Source: Skeletonema tropicum
Lineage: Eukaryota > Bacillariophyta > Thalassiosirophyceae > Thalassiosirales > Thalassiosiraceae
NCBI GenBank assembly: GCA_037178625.1
Contig: CM074140.1
Location: 186,001-250,000 of the forward strand
Direction: 5' to 3'
Length of the DNA stretch: 64,000 nt
Position numbers and translations under genes: made by a program. The number at the start of each line of letters is the position of its first letter. Positions within the stretch are counted from its first letter, which is position 1. The notes under the pieces were generated by a model that saw nothing but the letters and a program-made list of their open reading frames with translations, made no database searches and was not told where the DNA came from. This document shows positions 56,444 to 64,000 of this stretch, piece by piece.

Positions 56444-57316
56444 TCATGGCTGGTGTGTGGATTCAAAGGCGGATTTCGTCTCTAATGCGAAGTCACAGAT
56501 ACCCCTGTGAACTTTCCAGTCTTCCTTTTGACATTCAATCGAGCAGTAGTTTGCCTCGCCACATCGAGTGCAATATAACATCTTGCTGCGTTCTACCTTC
56601 CTATCAGGCTGGCGGCAGTTCAAGTTGTAGCACAATCCCATCTTCTTCACGGACTTGACTTCTTTGTATTTCTCATCCAAGCAGGAGCAAGGAACACGCT
56701 TCCTGTAATATTTAACGAGCGTGTGGTCATCAGCGTCAAATAACTCAAGAATCTTGGCCCAACCAAAGTTGGCTTTTATTTTGCGCACATGAACTGCTAT
56801 CCATTCCTCGAAGTAGCAGGCCAATGGAGCGTAGAACCGAGCATTATCATGATATTGCCCATCGACATCGAGAATACATTGCGTCCCACTGGATACAAGC
56901 ATTGAAACAGCTGTCTCCAACTTTGAAGATGAGCAATAGACGTTGGGATATTCTGCTATTGTGGCTTGAACTGCTGCGATGAACACATCAACCACGTTCA
57001 CGCTGTCTTTTGATGTAATGAATGCATCAATGAATGCGTTGATGAAATCGCGGCAAATCTTCTCATTAGGAATAGGAGGTGGTGAGGAATCCAGTCTATG
57101 GTCGCAACTAAGTGACGTGGTATGGACGATCTGCAGTCGCTGCATCCCCGCTTCAAGAGAAAGAGATGCTTCAAGAAATTCAACCTCCTCCTGCTGATTG
57201 GCCGCTACCACTGCCTGGCCCTCTTTTTCTTCAACTTCAACGGCTTCTTCGGCTTTAGATTTAGCTTCTTTGGCAGCTCTCCTTGCCTTACCTTTGGTCT
57301 TCTTCCTTGATGGCAT
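56444..57316 (-). CDS. MYND-type zinc finger protein (intact copy)
   Basis: 290 residues, intronless. The N-terminus is a Lys/Ala/Glu-rich coiled coil (1-45). The middle (about 80-215) is mostly helical and carries ARFYAPLACYFEEWIAVHV and LFDADDHTLVKYYRKRVPCS, stretches also found in its paralog. The C-terminal MYND finger (about 230-275) has its ligands in CYNLNCR, MLYCTRCGEANYCSIECQ and a final H-x3-C (VHRGIC). MYND fingers bind short proline-containing peptides and act as protein-interaction modules, often in transcriptional or chromatin complexes. No SET or other catalytic domain accompanies it. It heads a run of three copies of decreasing integrity (57909, then 59530). Confidence 0.75.
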   Translation of the reverse strand: MPSRKKTKGKARRAAKEAKSKAEEAVEVEEKEGQAVVAANQQEEVEFLEASLSLEAGMQRLQIVHTTSLSCDHRLDSSPPPIPNEKICRDFINAFIDAFITSKDSVNVVDVFIAAVQATIAEYPNVYCSSSKLETAVSMLVSSGTQCILDVDGQYHDNARFYAPLACYFEEWIAVHVRKIKANFGWAKILELFDADDHTLVKYYRKRVPCSCLDEKYKEVKSVKKMGLCYNLNCRQPDRKVERSKMLYCTRCGEANYCSIECQKEDWKVHRGICDFALETKSAFESTHQP

Positions 57317-57908
57317 TTTCAGCTCTAGAGATAGAGACCCTAGCTAGTGAGCCGTTCTTAGTGAATGATTGACGTCATTGTGCTGTCTTGCCTGGCTTGC
57401 ACTGCACCTTATGTATTTTTGCCTTGAATCCCGTCCCGCCAAAACAATTGATAATCATGCTGCCTGTACGACTCAAAGATTGTTACTGTGGCTGTGGCAG
57501 AGAAGAAGGGCCGGTTAGAGTCATCTACTATTTCTTGTTATCCAATGCTTCTATTCTGGCTCTTTTTGAGCGGTTCGTTCTGTGGTTTTAGATTGCAGAA
57601 GCAAGGTAGGATCCTGGCTGCTGTATGGTAGTAGTAGTAGTAGGAATGAAAATGAAACACTCTTACACTTACACTAATTGTATCGGTATCGGGGAGAGGA
57701 GTTGAATACTCTAATTGTATGCGGGGAGAGGAGTTGAACTACGTTATATCACTAAGTATGCGAAAACATCCACAACACAATACGACGAATATCCGTCTTC
57801 CTTTCAACGATGTACTTCGCTACAGTTTTGCATTTCGGAGGATGCAATAAAATAGTCACGAACTGAGCCATCTTTTCACGTAACCGTTCATGAGGAGATG
57901 TCGAAATA
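57317..57908. other. duplicated 3' flank of MYND genes
   Basis: From about 57600 to 57830 this is similar to 56220-56390 downstream of the intact MYND gene (shared CAAGGTAGGAT, AACACTCTT and TTCAACGATGTACTTCGCTA-like blocks), showing that the duplication included the 3' flank. The stretch at 57490-57600 also resembles 53510-53610. Confidence 0.4.
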
Positions 57909-58417
57909 TCATGGATGCTGTTCGGAATCAAATGCGGCCTTCACCTTCATGTTCCTGTTACAGAACTCCTTGTGACTTTTCCAGTGCGCCTTTTGACATT
58001 CGTTCGAGCAGTAGTTTACCTCACCACATCGGGAGCAACAGAACATCTTGCTGCGTTCCGCAATCTGATTCCTACTGCAGCTTGGGTTGAAACACCAGCC
58101 CACCTTTTTCACGGACTTGACTTCTTTGTACTTCTCGTCGAGGCAACCACACGGAATGCGCTTCCTGTAATATGCAACAAGTGTGTGATCGTCAGCGTCG
58201 TCCAATTCAAATATCTTTGCCCACAACTAAGAGTAGGTTTACTTTTGCTCACCAACAATGAGTTCATTTCCTCGAAATGACAGGCCAAAGAAGCATAGAA
58301 ACTAGCTTCATCGTGATCTTGCCCCCCGAGAATAGCCAATAATCTAATTATTCGTTCTGTATTTCCAGAGGATATGGATACAACAAGTGTGTGTATAGAA
58401 CTGTGCCTTATCTTCAT
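57909..58417 (-). pseudogene. MYND zinc finger protein, second copy, 5'-truncated and frameshifted
   Basis: The upstream frame (58417-58109) corresponds to residues about 125-190 of the intact protein (DHDEASFYASLACHFEE). The downstream frame (to 57909) resumes at WAKIFELDDADDHTLVAYYR and carries a complete MYND finger (CFNPSCS, MFCCSRCGEVNYCSNECQ, SHKEFC). A frameshift near 58225 separates them, and the first 120 residues are missing. The region that should hold them is the upstream DNA of the gene at 58671. The finger itself has kept all ligands, so decay is recent. Confidence 0.65.
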
Positions 58418-58670
58418 TCATTGATCGTGGATTCAGTCTTCAGCTCTCCAAAACACAGCACCGAACCAAACCTACAGTCTTCAGTCTGGATGTGCCCAAA
58501 GATACAGAACACACGTCCTCTCCCTCCAAAACACAGCAACGAACCACACCTACAGTCTACCATACAGTCTGGATCAAGCAACCAAACTTTTCCAGCAACA
58601 ACACAACTGCATATTATTACCAACTCACTCGCCCTCCACATCACCATCAACGTCTCGCCCGCAAGGAACT

Positions 58671-59174
58671 ATGGTCGATTCAACACCCCTCATCCCTGGC
58701 AGTAGCGATAGCGACACGAAGCAAGGACAAAAAGTCTTCGGCTGCTGTGATTCTCGAAGGGCCGTAATCGTGATCAATTCTGTCCTTTTGAATCTCTCCC
58801 TCTTGAGCTTCATTTTGTTGGCCGCCTCCACCCGACTTACTATCGGGAACATCATCTTGAGTTGCATCAGCATCCTCTTCTACATCATTGTAATATGCAG
58901 CGCACAGAACTTTAAGTACGTTGCGGTCATCGTTGCTGCTATAATTTGGGAAGTCATCAGTACCTTCGTGACGACGATCCGCCTGGCCAAGACCTGGAGT
59001 TCCATTGATCAAGGATCTACATCTAGAGATGTCATGATTGCTGGTCTTATTAGTCTTATTCTCGGCTATTTTTTGTTTGCGCTCATGATATATGCACAAT
59101 GTGTATACGTATTAGAGGTACGCAAGGGCATAATGACACGCGAGAATCATTCTAGGGAGACCTACTCATGGTAA
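58671..59174 (+). CDS. small four-TM membrane protein
   Basis: 167 residues, intronless. It begins MVDSTPLIPGSSDSDTKQGQ, then FGCCDSRRAVIVINSVLL leads into TM1. Hydrophobic helices lie at about 30-52, 58-78, 84-104 and 120-142. The short Cys-Cys-Asp-x-Arg-Arg-Ala-Val start before TM1 is, to my recollection, common in a diatom family of unknown function. It is not obviously related to the 49.6-52.8 kb four-TM family because it lacks the AAR-x-F and C-x-[ILM]-x-x-G motifs. An endomembrane location is likely and the role unknown. Confidence 0.6.
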   Translation: MVDSTPLIPGSSDSDTKQGQKVFGCCDSRRAVIVINSVLLNLSLLSFILLAASTRLTIGNIILSCISILFYIIVICSAQNFKYVAVIVAAIIWEVISTFVTTIRLAKTWSSIDQGSTSRDVMIAGLISLILGYFLFALMIYAQCVYVLEVRKGIMTRENHSRETYSW

Positions 59175-59529
59175 GATGATTTGTTACCCTTCAGTTTGAT
59201 GTGTTACGACAATTTCCATTGAGCTCACTTCGTGCTTGTACTTTCCATCCTTGCGTCTATCTATGCTGATGTACAGTTGCTGCGGTAGTGTGTAAGCCCA
59301 ACTTGATGTGGGCAATGAAAAGCTGGGTTAGGCTTGGTGGGCTTTAGCTTTAGTGAACGGACTCGTTTGAGTAAAGACAACAAGTAGTTATGACCAAGCA
59401 CAAGAGCAGAAGAACTCAGCATTCAACTAAGATAAAATAGATATGTTCGTAGGAATCAATAGTTATTCACGCGCCTATTTACAGAAACAGGAGAGCAGCT
59501 ATAGAACCAGAACTCGGGCAGCAGCTACT

Positions 59530-59705
59530 GCTGGTAGGAATCAAATGAAGCCTTTGCCTTCAAAGTTCTGTTACAGAAATCCTTGTGTCTTTTCAGTGCG
59601 CCTTTTGACATTCAATCGAGCAGTAGTTCACCTCACTGCATCCTGTGCAACAGATTATCTTGCTGCGTTCCACCAAATTGCCCGGCTGGCTGCAGTTTGG
59701 GTTAT
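59530..59705 (-). pseudogene. MYND finger fragment, third copy
   Basis: The leftward frame near 59695-59590 reads NPNCSQPGNLVERSKIICCT, then GCSEVNYCSIECQKAH and TGA where the paralogs have Trp, followed by a shifted DTRISVT. Only the finger region survives. It is closest in wording to the copy at 57909. Confidence 0.6.
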
Positions 59706-59719
59706 ATCACCATCACGCG

Positions 59720-59753
59720 CGCTTACCATTTTTTTACAGAATTCGGAGAAAGT
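59720..59753 (+). repeat. direct repeat, left copy (about 35 bp)
   Basis: CGCTTACCATTTTTTTACAG then AATTCGGAGAAAGT, repeated at 61045-61079 with one extra T. The two copies flank 59754-61044. Confidence 0.7.
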
Positions 59754-59923
59754 TTTGTACTACATTTTCCAGAACAAATGTTTTTGCCCGCGCGTGTGGC
59801 GTTTTCGTTATCACCCGTCATTTTCGACCTCTTTCAGATCTAATAGTCATTTCCACGTAGGAATAGTACAAGCCCGTAGAATTCTGAATTCGAGCATACA
59901 CATTACACAAGATGACATGAACC

Positions 59924-60913
59924 ATGTCATCAAAGCGTCCGGCGGGTCCATTGAGGAGTCGGAAAAAGGATCGCCGGCTCATAGGGGGAGCTAATAACAT
60001 TAGATACAACAACAGCAGTACACAGATGTCGTCTGCCCCGCCCTTGGCCTCGCCAAAGGGCAAGAAAGATGACGGTATTTCCATCTCATCCGGATCCGAA
60101 TCATCATCCTATCATTCCTGACGAGTGACTTCAAATTGCAGAAGTTGATTACGAAGGAGGACACTATCCCTTCCGGGCGAGCACAAGCTAACAAATTCTT
60201 GGATCGTGCTGCAACGTTTCGGAAGGAGAGAGAGAATGAAACATCGGCTCATCTTTACACGATGCGGGATGACGGTTGTCTTGATGGCTACACTGCCGAT
60301 GATATTCGTGCTGTCGCACGTACCTCTGGATAACAGCCAAGCACACTTTCTTGCTCACAACCCTATTGGCGCACAGGGGCAATCGTTTCTCGAGAATGTG
60401 CTGCAACGTGCTGATCATCCCAAAGGTGCTGGGTTTTCTAATCCTCTCGACTCAAACATGCGTCACTCCCAACATGCTTCCAAACAACGCGCAAGCAACA
60501 CTCGTCTAGAAGGTGCCCAAAGCCTCAACCATAGTAATGCGGGTGGACTTCTTTCGTCTAACACGAATGATGCAATGGGGCACTCCATGCCTATGGCTAC
60601 AGCGACATCCAATCATTCTCATGACAGCTGCTCTCAACGTCACAGGATGTCCTCATCCGATATGAATGCAACAATTATGCCTATGCATCAGGGATACCCC
60701 AATAACTCTCTTGATCCCTTCTCTCCTGGCGGCACCGCTACGTTTCATCAGAACTCCAACACAGACAGCACCCCAGTCGCCTACAAAACTGCAGAGACTC
60801 AAGAGGAAACTTCACCGGTTTTCGTGGTGTGCTGCCGTAATTGGTTGTTGGGTAAGACTTTTGAAACAGACTGTGACGACACTCAGAAGGATCATGCTCT
60901 AGAGCGGGGGTAA
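59924..60913 (+). pseudogene. unrecognised coding region spread over three frames
   Basis: The first frame (59924-60121) starts MSSKRPAGPLRSRKKDRRLI and ends in a Ser-rich tail. A second (60136-60333) carries IPSGRAQANKFLDRAATFRK and DGYTADDIRAVARTS. A third (coding-like from about 60325 to 60913) continues LDNSQAHFLAHNPIGAQGQS and is rich in Asn, Ser, His and Met. A possible acceptor (ATTGCAG at 60141) could join the first two. The second and third are offset by one base near 60325. No domain recognised. It lies between the two 35-bp direct repeats and may be an inserted element gene. Confidence 0.35.
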
Positions 60914-61044
60914 AAGCACTGACCAAAGATGAGAAACCCTACAATAAAACATTTTTCCACGTCGCAAAAGCGAACCCCAAAATTTCTGACACACTATTTT
61001 GTGCGAACCCTCATACTTACTTATGCGCCTCCTACTTAGACGCA

Positions 61045-61079
61045 CGCTTACCATTTTTTTTACAGAATTCGGAGAAAGT
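61045..61079 (+). repeat. direct repeat, right copy (about 35 bp)
   Basis: Second copy of the repeat at 59720-59753. It ends 5 bp before the target duplication of the hAT element. Confidence 0.7.
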
Positions 61080-61092
61080 GGTTGGGTGCGTC

Positions 61093-62276
61093 CAGGGCAC
61101 ATAAAAGAATGGGCTGAACCACAAAATTGAAAAAGAGGTGCCCTCTTTTTTGTCTAGATAAATTTCCTTACTTTATGCAACCGTTTAGGGGGGCGCCCTT
61201 TCCACAAGCACCTCCACCATTGTCATCAAAATTCTGCACTAAACCTCCTCAAAACACTTCGATGACTTCTTCACCATGGCGCTGTGCTAGTAAAAATTAT
61301 GTCAATAGCCATGCCCATTTTATTTCTCGATCCGACGCAGTGGCCTTCTATCATGCTATTGGACTATGAATCCGCCATTTCGAGAAATTAAGGGGCATTC
61401 AGTCATTGTGCATTTGATGATGGCAACAGCACATCATCGGATGATCCTCCGACCGACGCATCAAACCATTGCCGACAAGGACGAGCGCTGCCGTCGACCC
61501 AACATCAACAACAGTTCAGGAAATTAATTGAGAGCCCTCGCCATCGCTGGTAATGGCAAGTTAAATTATCACCATCACTGTACATCATTTTGTTGGAGCC
61601 GATCCACTGACACAAACAAATAAATACAAAGTTAATCAGATCATTTATTTTTGTGGAGCCGATCCACGGACACAACCATTTCCGACAAAGACAAAGAACA
61701 TGACAGAAATGATATCAACAGGAGCATCTGATGTTGAATGAGAGCTGCTGTCGTCGTTGGTGGGATATTTTTGTATTTATTCAGGGTATTATATGACTGC
61801 TAACAACACCATTCATATCGGATGGCATACGAACAACAGCCGATGGTTCGACCTACTACTCCATTAATAACTGCATTTGGCAAATAATGAAGAAAGTTGA
61901 TAATAATAATCAATCATTATAACATTAGAAGGAGTCTGTAATGCAACATGGCAATTAAACAACCTAATTTTATTAAATATGAGTATGTCATGATGTTGCC
62001 CGAAGGTGCAGATTTTATGTCTACGTCGATTGGAGCCGTATACCATCACAGCAACTTCGATTCTACCGCTGCCGCTTACATAATCGGAATCTACGCAAAA
62101 AATAGGGTTAGATAGAGTGTTGTTTATCATGGTTTTGGGTGTGTTGACCCGATAGTACCAATGTTTTTTGGGGTCTTCGATTCATTTGCTACGCACGTGG
62201 GGTAGTAGAATTGTGATGACGATCGTGGTGGTAGAGGCCTTTTTTTGTGGTTCAGCCCATTCTTTTATGTGCCCTG
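61093..62276. mobile_element. non-autonomous hAT-type DNA transposon, 1184 bp
   Basis: Perfect 34-bp terminal inverted repeats, outward ends CAGGGCACATAAAAGAATGG, at 61093-61126 and 62243-62276. They are flanked by an exact 8-bp target duplication, GGTGCGTC (61085-61092 and 62277-62284). A CAGGG terminus plus an 8-bp duplication is diagnostic of the hAT superfamily. No transposase frame lies inside, so it must have been moved in trans. It contains two 22-bp direct repeats beginning TGGAGCCGATCCAC (61594 and 61654). Perfect TIRs and target duplication indicate a recent insertion. Confidence 0.85.
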
Positions 62277-62284
62277 GGTGCGTC

Positions 62285-62375
62285 GTACATCATTCAATCA
62301 AGTCAAGTTGAAGTGGGAAACAGACAGAAGTAAGAAATATCCAATAACCTTAGTGAACTAAAGAAGAACGTGAAA
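62285..62375. other. flank of the hAT insertion
   Basis: Short unique stretch between the hAT element and the stem-loop tract. One 5-bp stem (TTCAA/TTGAA near 62295). No gene. Confidence 0.3.
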
Positions 62376-63481
62376 CCGAGAGTTGTCTCTCGGAGCCATG
62401 AACCGCAGAGCATCGCAGCAACCAGCGATAACTCTGAAAACTATTGAGGGGGGAATTCGCCCAGCCCGAATTCCTATCTTGATATATCTAGATCAGTGAG
62501 GCCTTGATCTAGGCATTTGTAGAAGGGATTTGCCGAATCTTGAGATTGGGTCCTTGACTTGTAGAGGAACCAATCTCGCTTCGATCCTTGTTATTCACTT
62601 CGAAATTTCAGAGAGAACCTTGCATCCCAGATGTGCATTGAAGAGTAGAATCCAACTCAAACAGCACTTCAATTTTGCACTCTGTTTTTATCGTGGACGT
62701 GGATAAGATACAAGGGCCCGCTTACTCGATCAAATTTTAGCCATACCTCAATCGAGGCTAGTATGGATGACCACAACAGGTTTAACGACAGACCATCTTC
62801 AGAACACGCTCTCTGAGCTGCCCCCCTCATAATTCATCCCAGATGCAAATGGTGTAACCATCTGGGGGAGTGAAACCGTACCTACGTATTGCTTTGATTG
62901 CTCATACCCCGACTATGCTCGGTCATAGTCTCAAGAGCGTAGGAAACAGCAACACCCATCGCACTGCATTACAGTCTACAGCTTGATGTAGTTTTTAGCC
63001 TCAGCATTCGAACCATCTATTGTCCGAACCTGAGCTGAAGAAATTAACTCCAATGAGTCTGACTGCTCATTTCTGGTAATTGGCAGAGACTACAGGTACC
63101 TGTCCATTTCCGTCTTTCATCCAGCTGATTGCATCTCAACAACAAATCAGCACCACTCGGGTGACCATCTTGGTTGATGAAGTGCACGCATACACCGCTG
63201 GATAGAATCGCAGATCATGAACCTTTAATACCTTCCCTGATAGCTGTTACTCTCTTCCCCAGAGTAACTAATTCTGTACATGATGTGGCATACCGTAGAG
63301 ATCGCTGAAGTACTTGCAATCTCTTGCTGAAAGTTCTACTCATCCCCGATGATGAAGTACATGGAGGGAGACTGTAACCCCCATTGGATCTTCCCCTTGC
63401 TATGCCATCATTCCCCGGCCTATTGAGAACTGGATACTTGAATCCAATTCAGGGCTTCGTCCCCGTGAGAATACAATTCTC
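62376..63481. ncRNA. dense succession of perfect stem-loops, candidate structured RNA
   Basis: At least 18 hairpins in 1.1 kb with no credible ORF. Perfect stems of 6-8 bp include CCGAGAG/CTCTCGG (62376-62393), GGAATTCG/CGAATTCC (62452-62474), CTAGATCA/TGATCTAG (62488-62512), GAGATTGG/CCAATCTC (62542-62577), CCCAGATG/CATCTGGG (62838-62866), GACTATG/CATAGTC (62911-62930) nested in CCTACG/CGTAGG (62881-62943), GCTGATT/AATCAGC (63124-63151), GTTACTCT/AGAGTAAC (63246-63268) and GAGAAT/ATTCTC (63467-63481). Loops are 3-20 nt, and longer where stems are nested. Direction is unknown because hairpins are symmetrical. It does not match rRNA, tRNA or a known intron class that I can identify. Confidence 0.4.
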
Positions 63482-64000
63482 CCGAGTACTCAGCAAAAAA
63501 AATGAGAGAATTAAACTTATGTCTCGAGATGTATGTGCCAATCCAATCGCCACAATACAATCAACGAGACAAATTGTTTGATGCGTCCGCAAAGTGTGAC
63601 ATTAGAAGGAATGCCATAGTGGGGGGGGGCTTTCTGCAAAGTGTTCGTGATGAGTCCAAATCTGTCGGACAAATGCCCTATACTCACGCGAACCATCCTA
63701 TCGCATAGACGATGAAGTGCAGAAAAGACTTGTAGTGTTTGACAAGTTTTGGTACTGTTGCGAAGTGAGAAGTAAATCGTCTCACAGACCCAGTAGTAGT
63801 ATCGATCAGTGCATCAAACCGCGAGGTATTGAAATGCCAGATCCAACCTTGCCCCCCTCTACCAATCCCCAAAACATTGTCGAAGAGACGTCAACCAATC
63901 AAGTCCCAACAGTTAAAGATGGGAATGATTTGTCCAAACGTTAACAATCCCCCCAACAATCAGATTGGTCACTGACTTCCTTGCATCTACATACTACGGC
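63482..64000. other. no gene recognised; further small stems
   Basis: Short rightward frames (63502-63708 and 63717-63944) have Ser/Pro/Asn-rich, unrecognised products. Occasional stems continue, such as GTGAGA/TCTCAC near 63766-63786. A run of nine or more G lies near 63622. Confidence 0.3.

Noticed and set aside
62998..63040. LSU rRNA fragment
   Set aside because: TCGAACCATCTA resembles an LSU rRNA word, but the flanks do not align and no other universal rRNA motif is present.

Overview
Eukaryotic nuclear DNA, most likely from a centric diatom. The evidence is short GT-AG introns, plastid pre-sequences with the heterokont signal-peptide/Phe junction (AAG-FSAP at about 850, STA-FTSP near 17520), a 5'-nucleotidase/GABA-B-receptor fusion, WRKY19-like zinc-finger repeats, and decayed reverse transcriptases of a kind I associate with diatoms. 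No bacterial operons, rRNA genes or CRISPR arrays are present. The species cannot be named from the sequence.

Layout. 1-7.0 kb is ordinary genic sequence: an unknown basic protein (-), a plastid-targeted CRAL-TRIO protein (+), an internally collapsed SDR pseudogene (-) and a three-exon nucleotidase-like/class C 7TM receptor (+). 7.67-14.18 kb is a composite of about 6.5 kb bounded by two nearly identical 510-bp inverted repeats. It holds a reverse transcriptase that has lost its central part, a RING-like/coiled-coil remnant and a leftward basic coiled-coil gene in decay. 14.6-15.5 kb holds another decayed Cys-rich, element-like ORF. 15.9-17.6 kb holds a four-TM protein gene (+) and a plastid single-TM protein gene (-).

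17.77-44.35 kb is the dominant feature: a tandem array of 17 copies of the promoter-proximal part and 5' 645 nt of a gene for protein N-terminal asparagine amidohydrolase (NTAN1). Each copy is separated by a spacer of about 750 bp, and one full-length gene (43700-45310) closes the array. Every truncated ORF is the same 219 residues, keeps the catalytic Cys, and stops just after the conserved His. Spacers come in two alleles (A and B, order AAAABAABABAAAAAAB) with private indels in units 1, 12, 14 and 17.

45.5-47.7 kb is a 5'-truncated RT/RNase H retroelement remnant inside an 18-bp target duplication, with an inverted repeat carrying tRNA-like ends inside it. 48.2-49.3 kb is a zinc-finger repeat gene (-) with two +1 shifts. 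49.6-52.8 kb is a cluster of three genes of the same four-TM family as 15.9 kb; two of them share a 14-nt first exon. 53.4-60.9 kb is sparse: one intact MYND gene, two decayed MYND copies, a small four-TM gene and an unrecognised three-frame coding region. 61.1-62.3 kb is a non-autonomous hAT transposon with a perfect 8-bp target duplication. 62.37-63.49 kb has no gene but carries some 18 successive perfect stem-loops, possibly a structured RNA.

The genes do not form a pathway. The story is one of local duplication (NTAN1 array, four-TM family, MYND copies) together with transposon insertion and decay.
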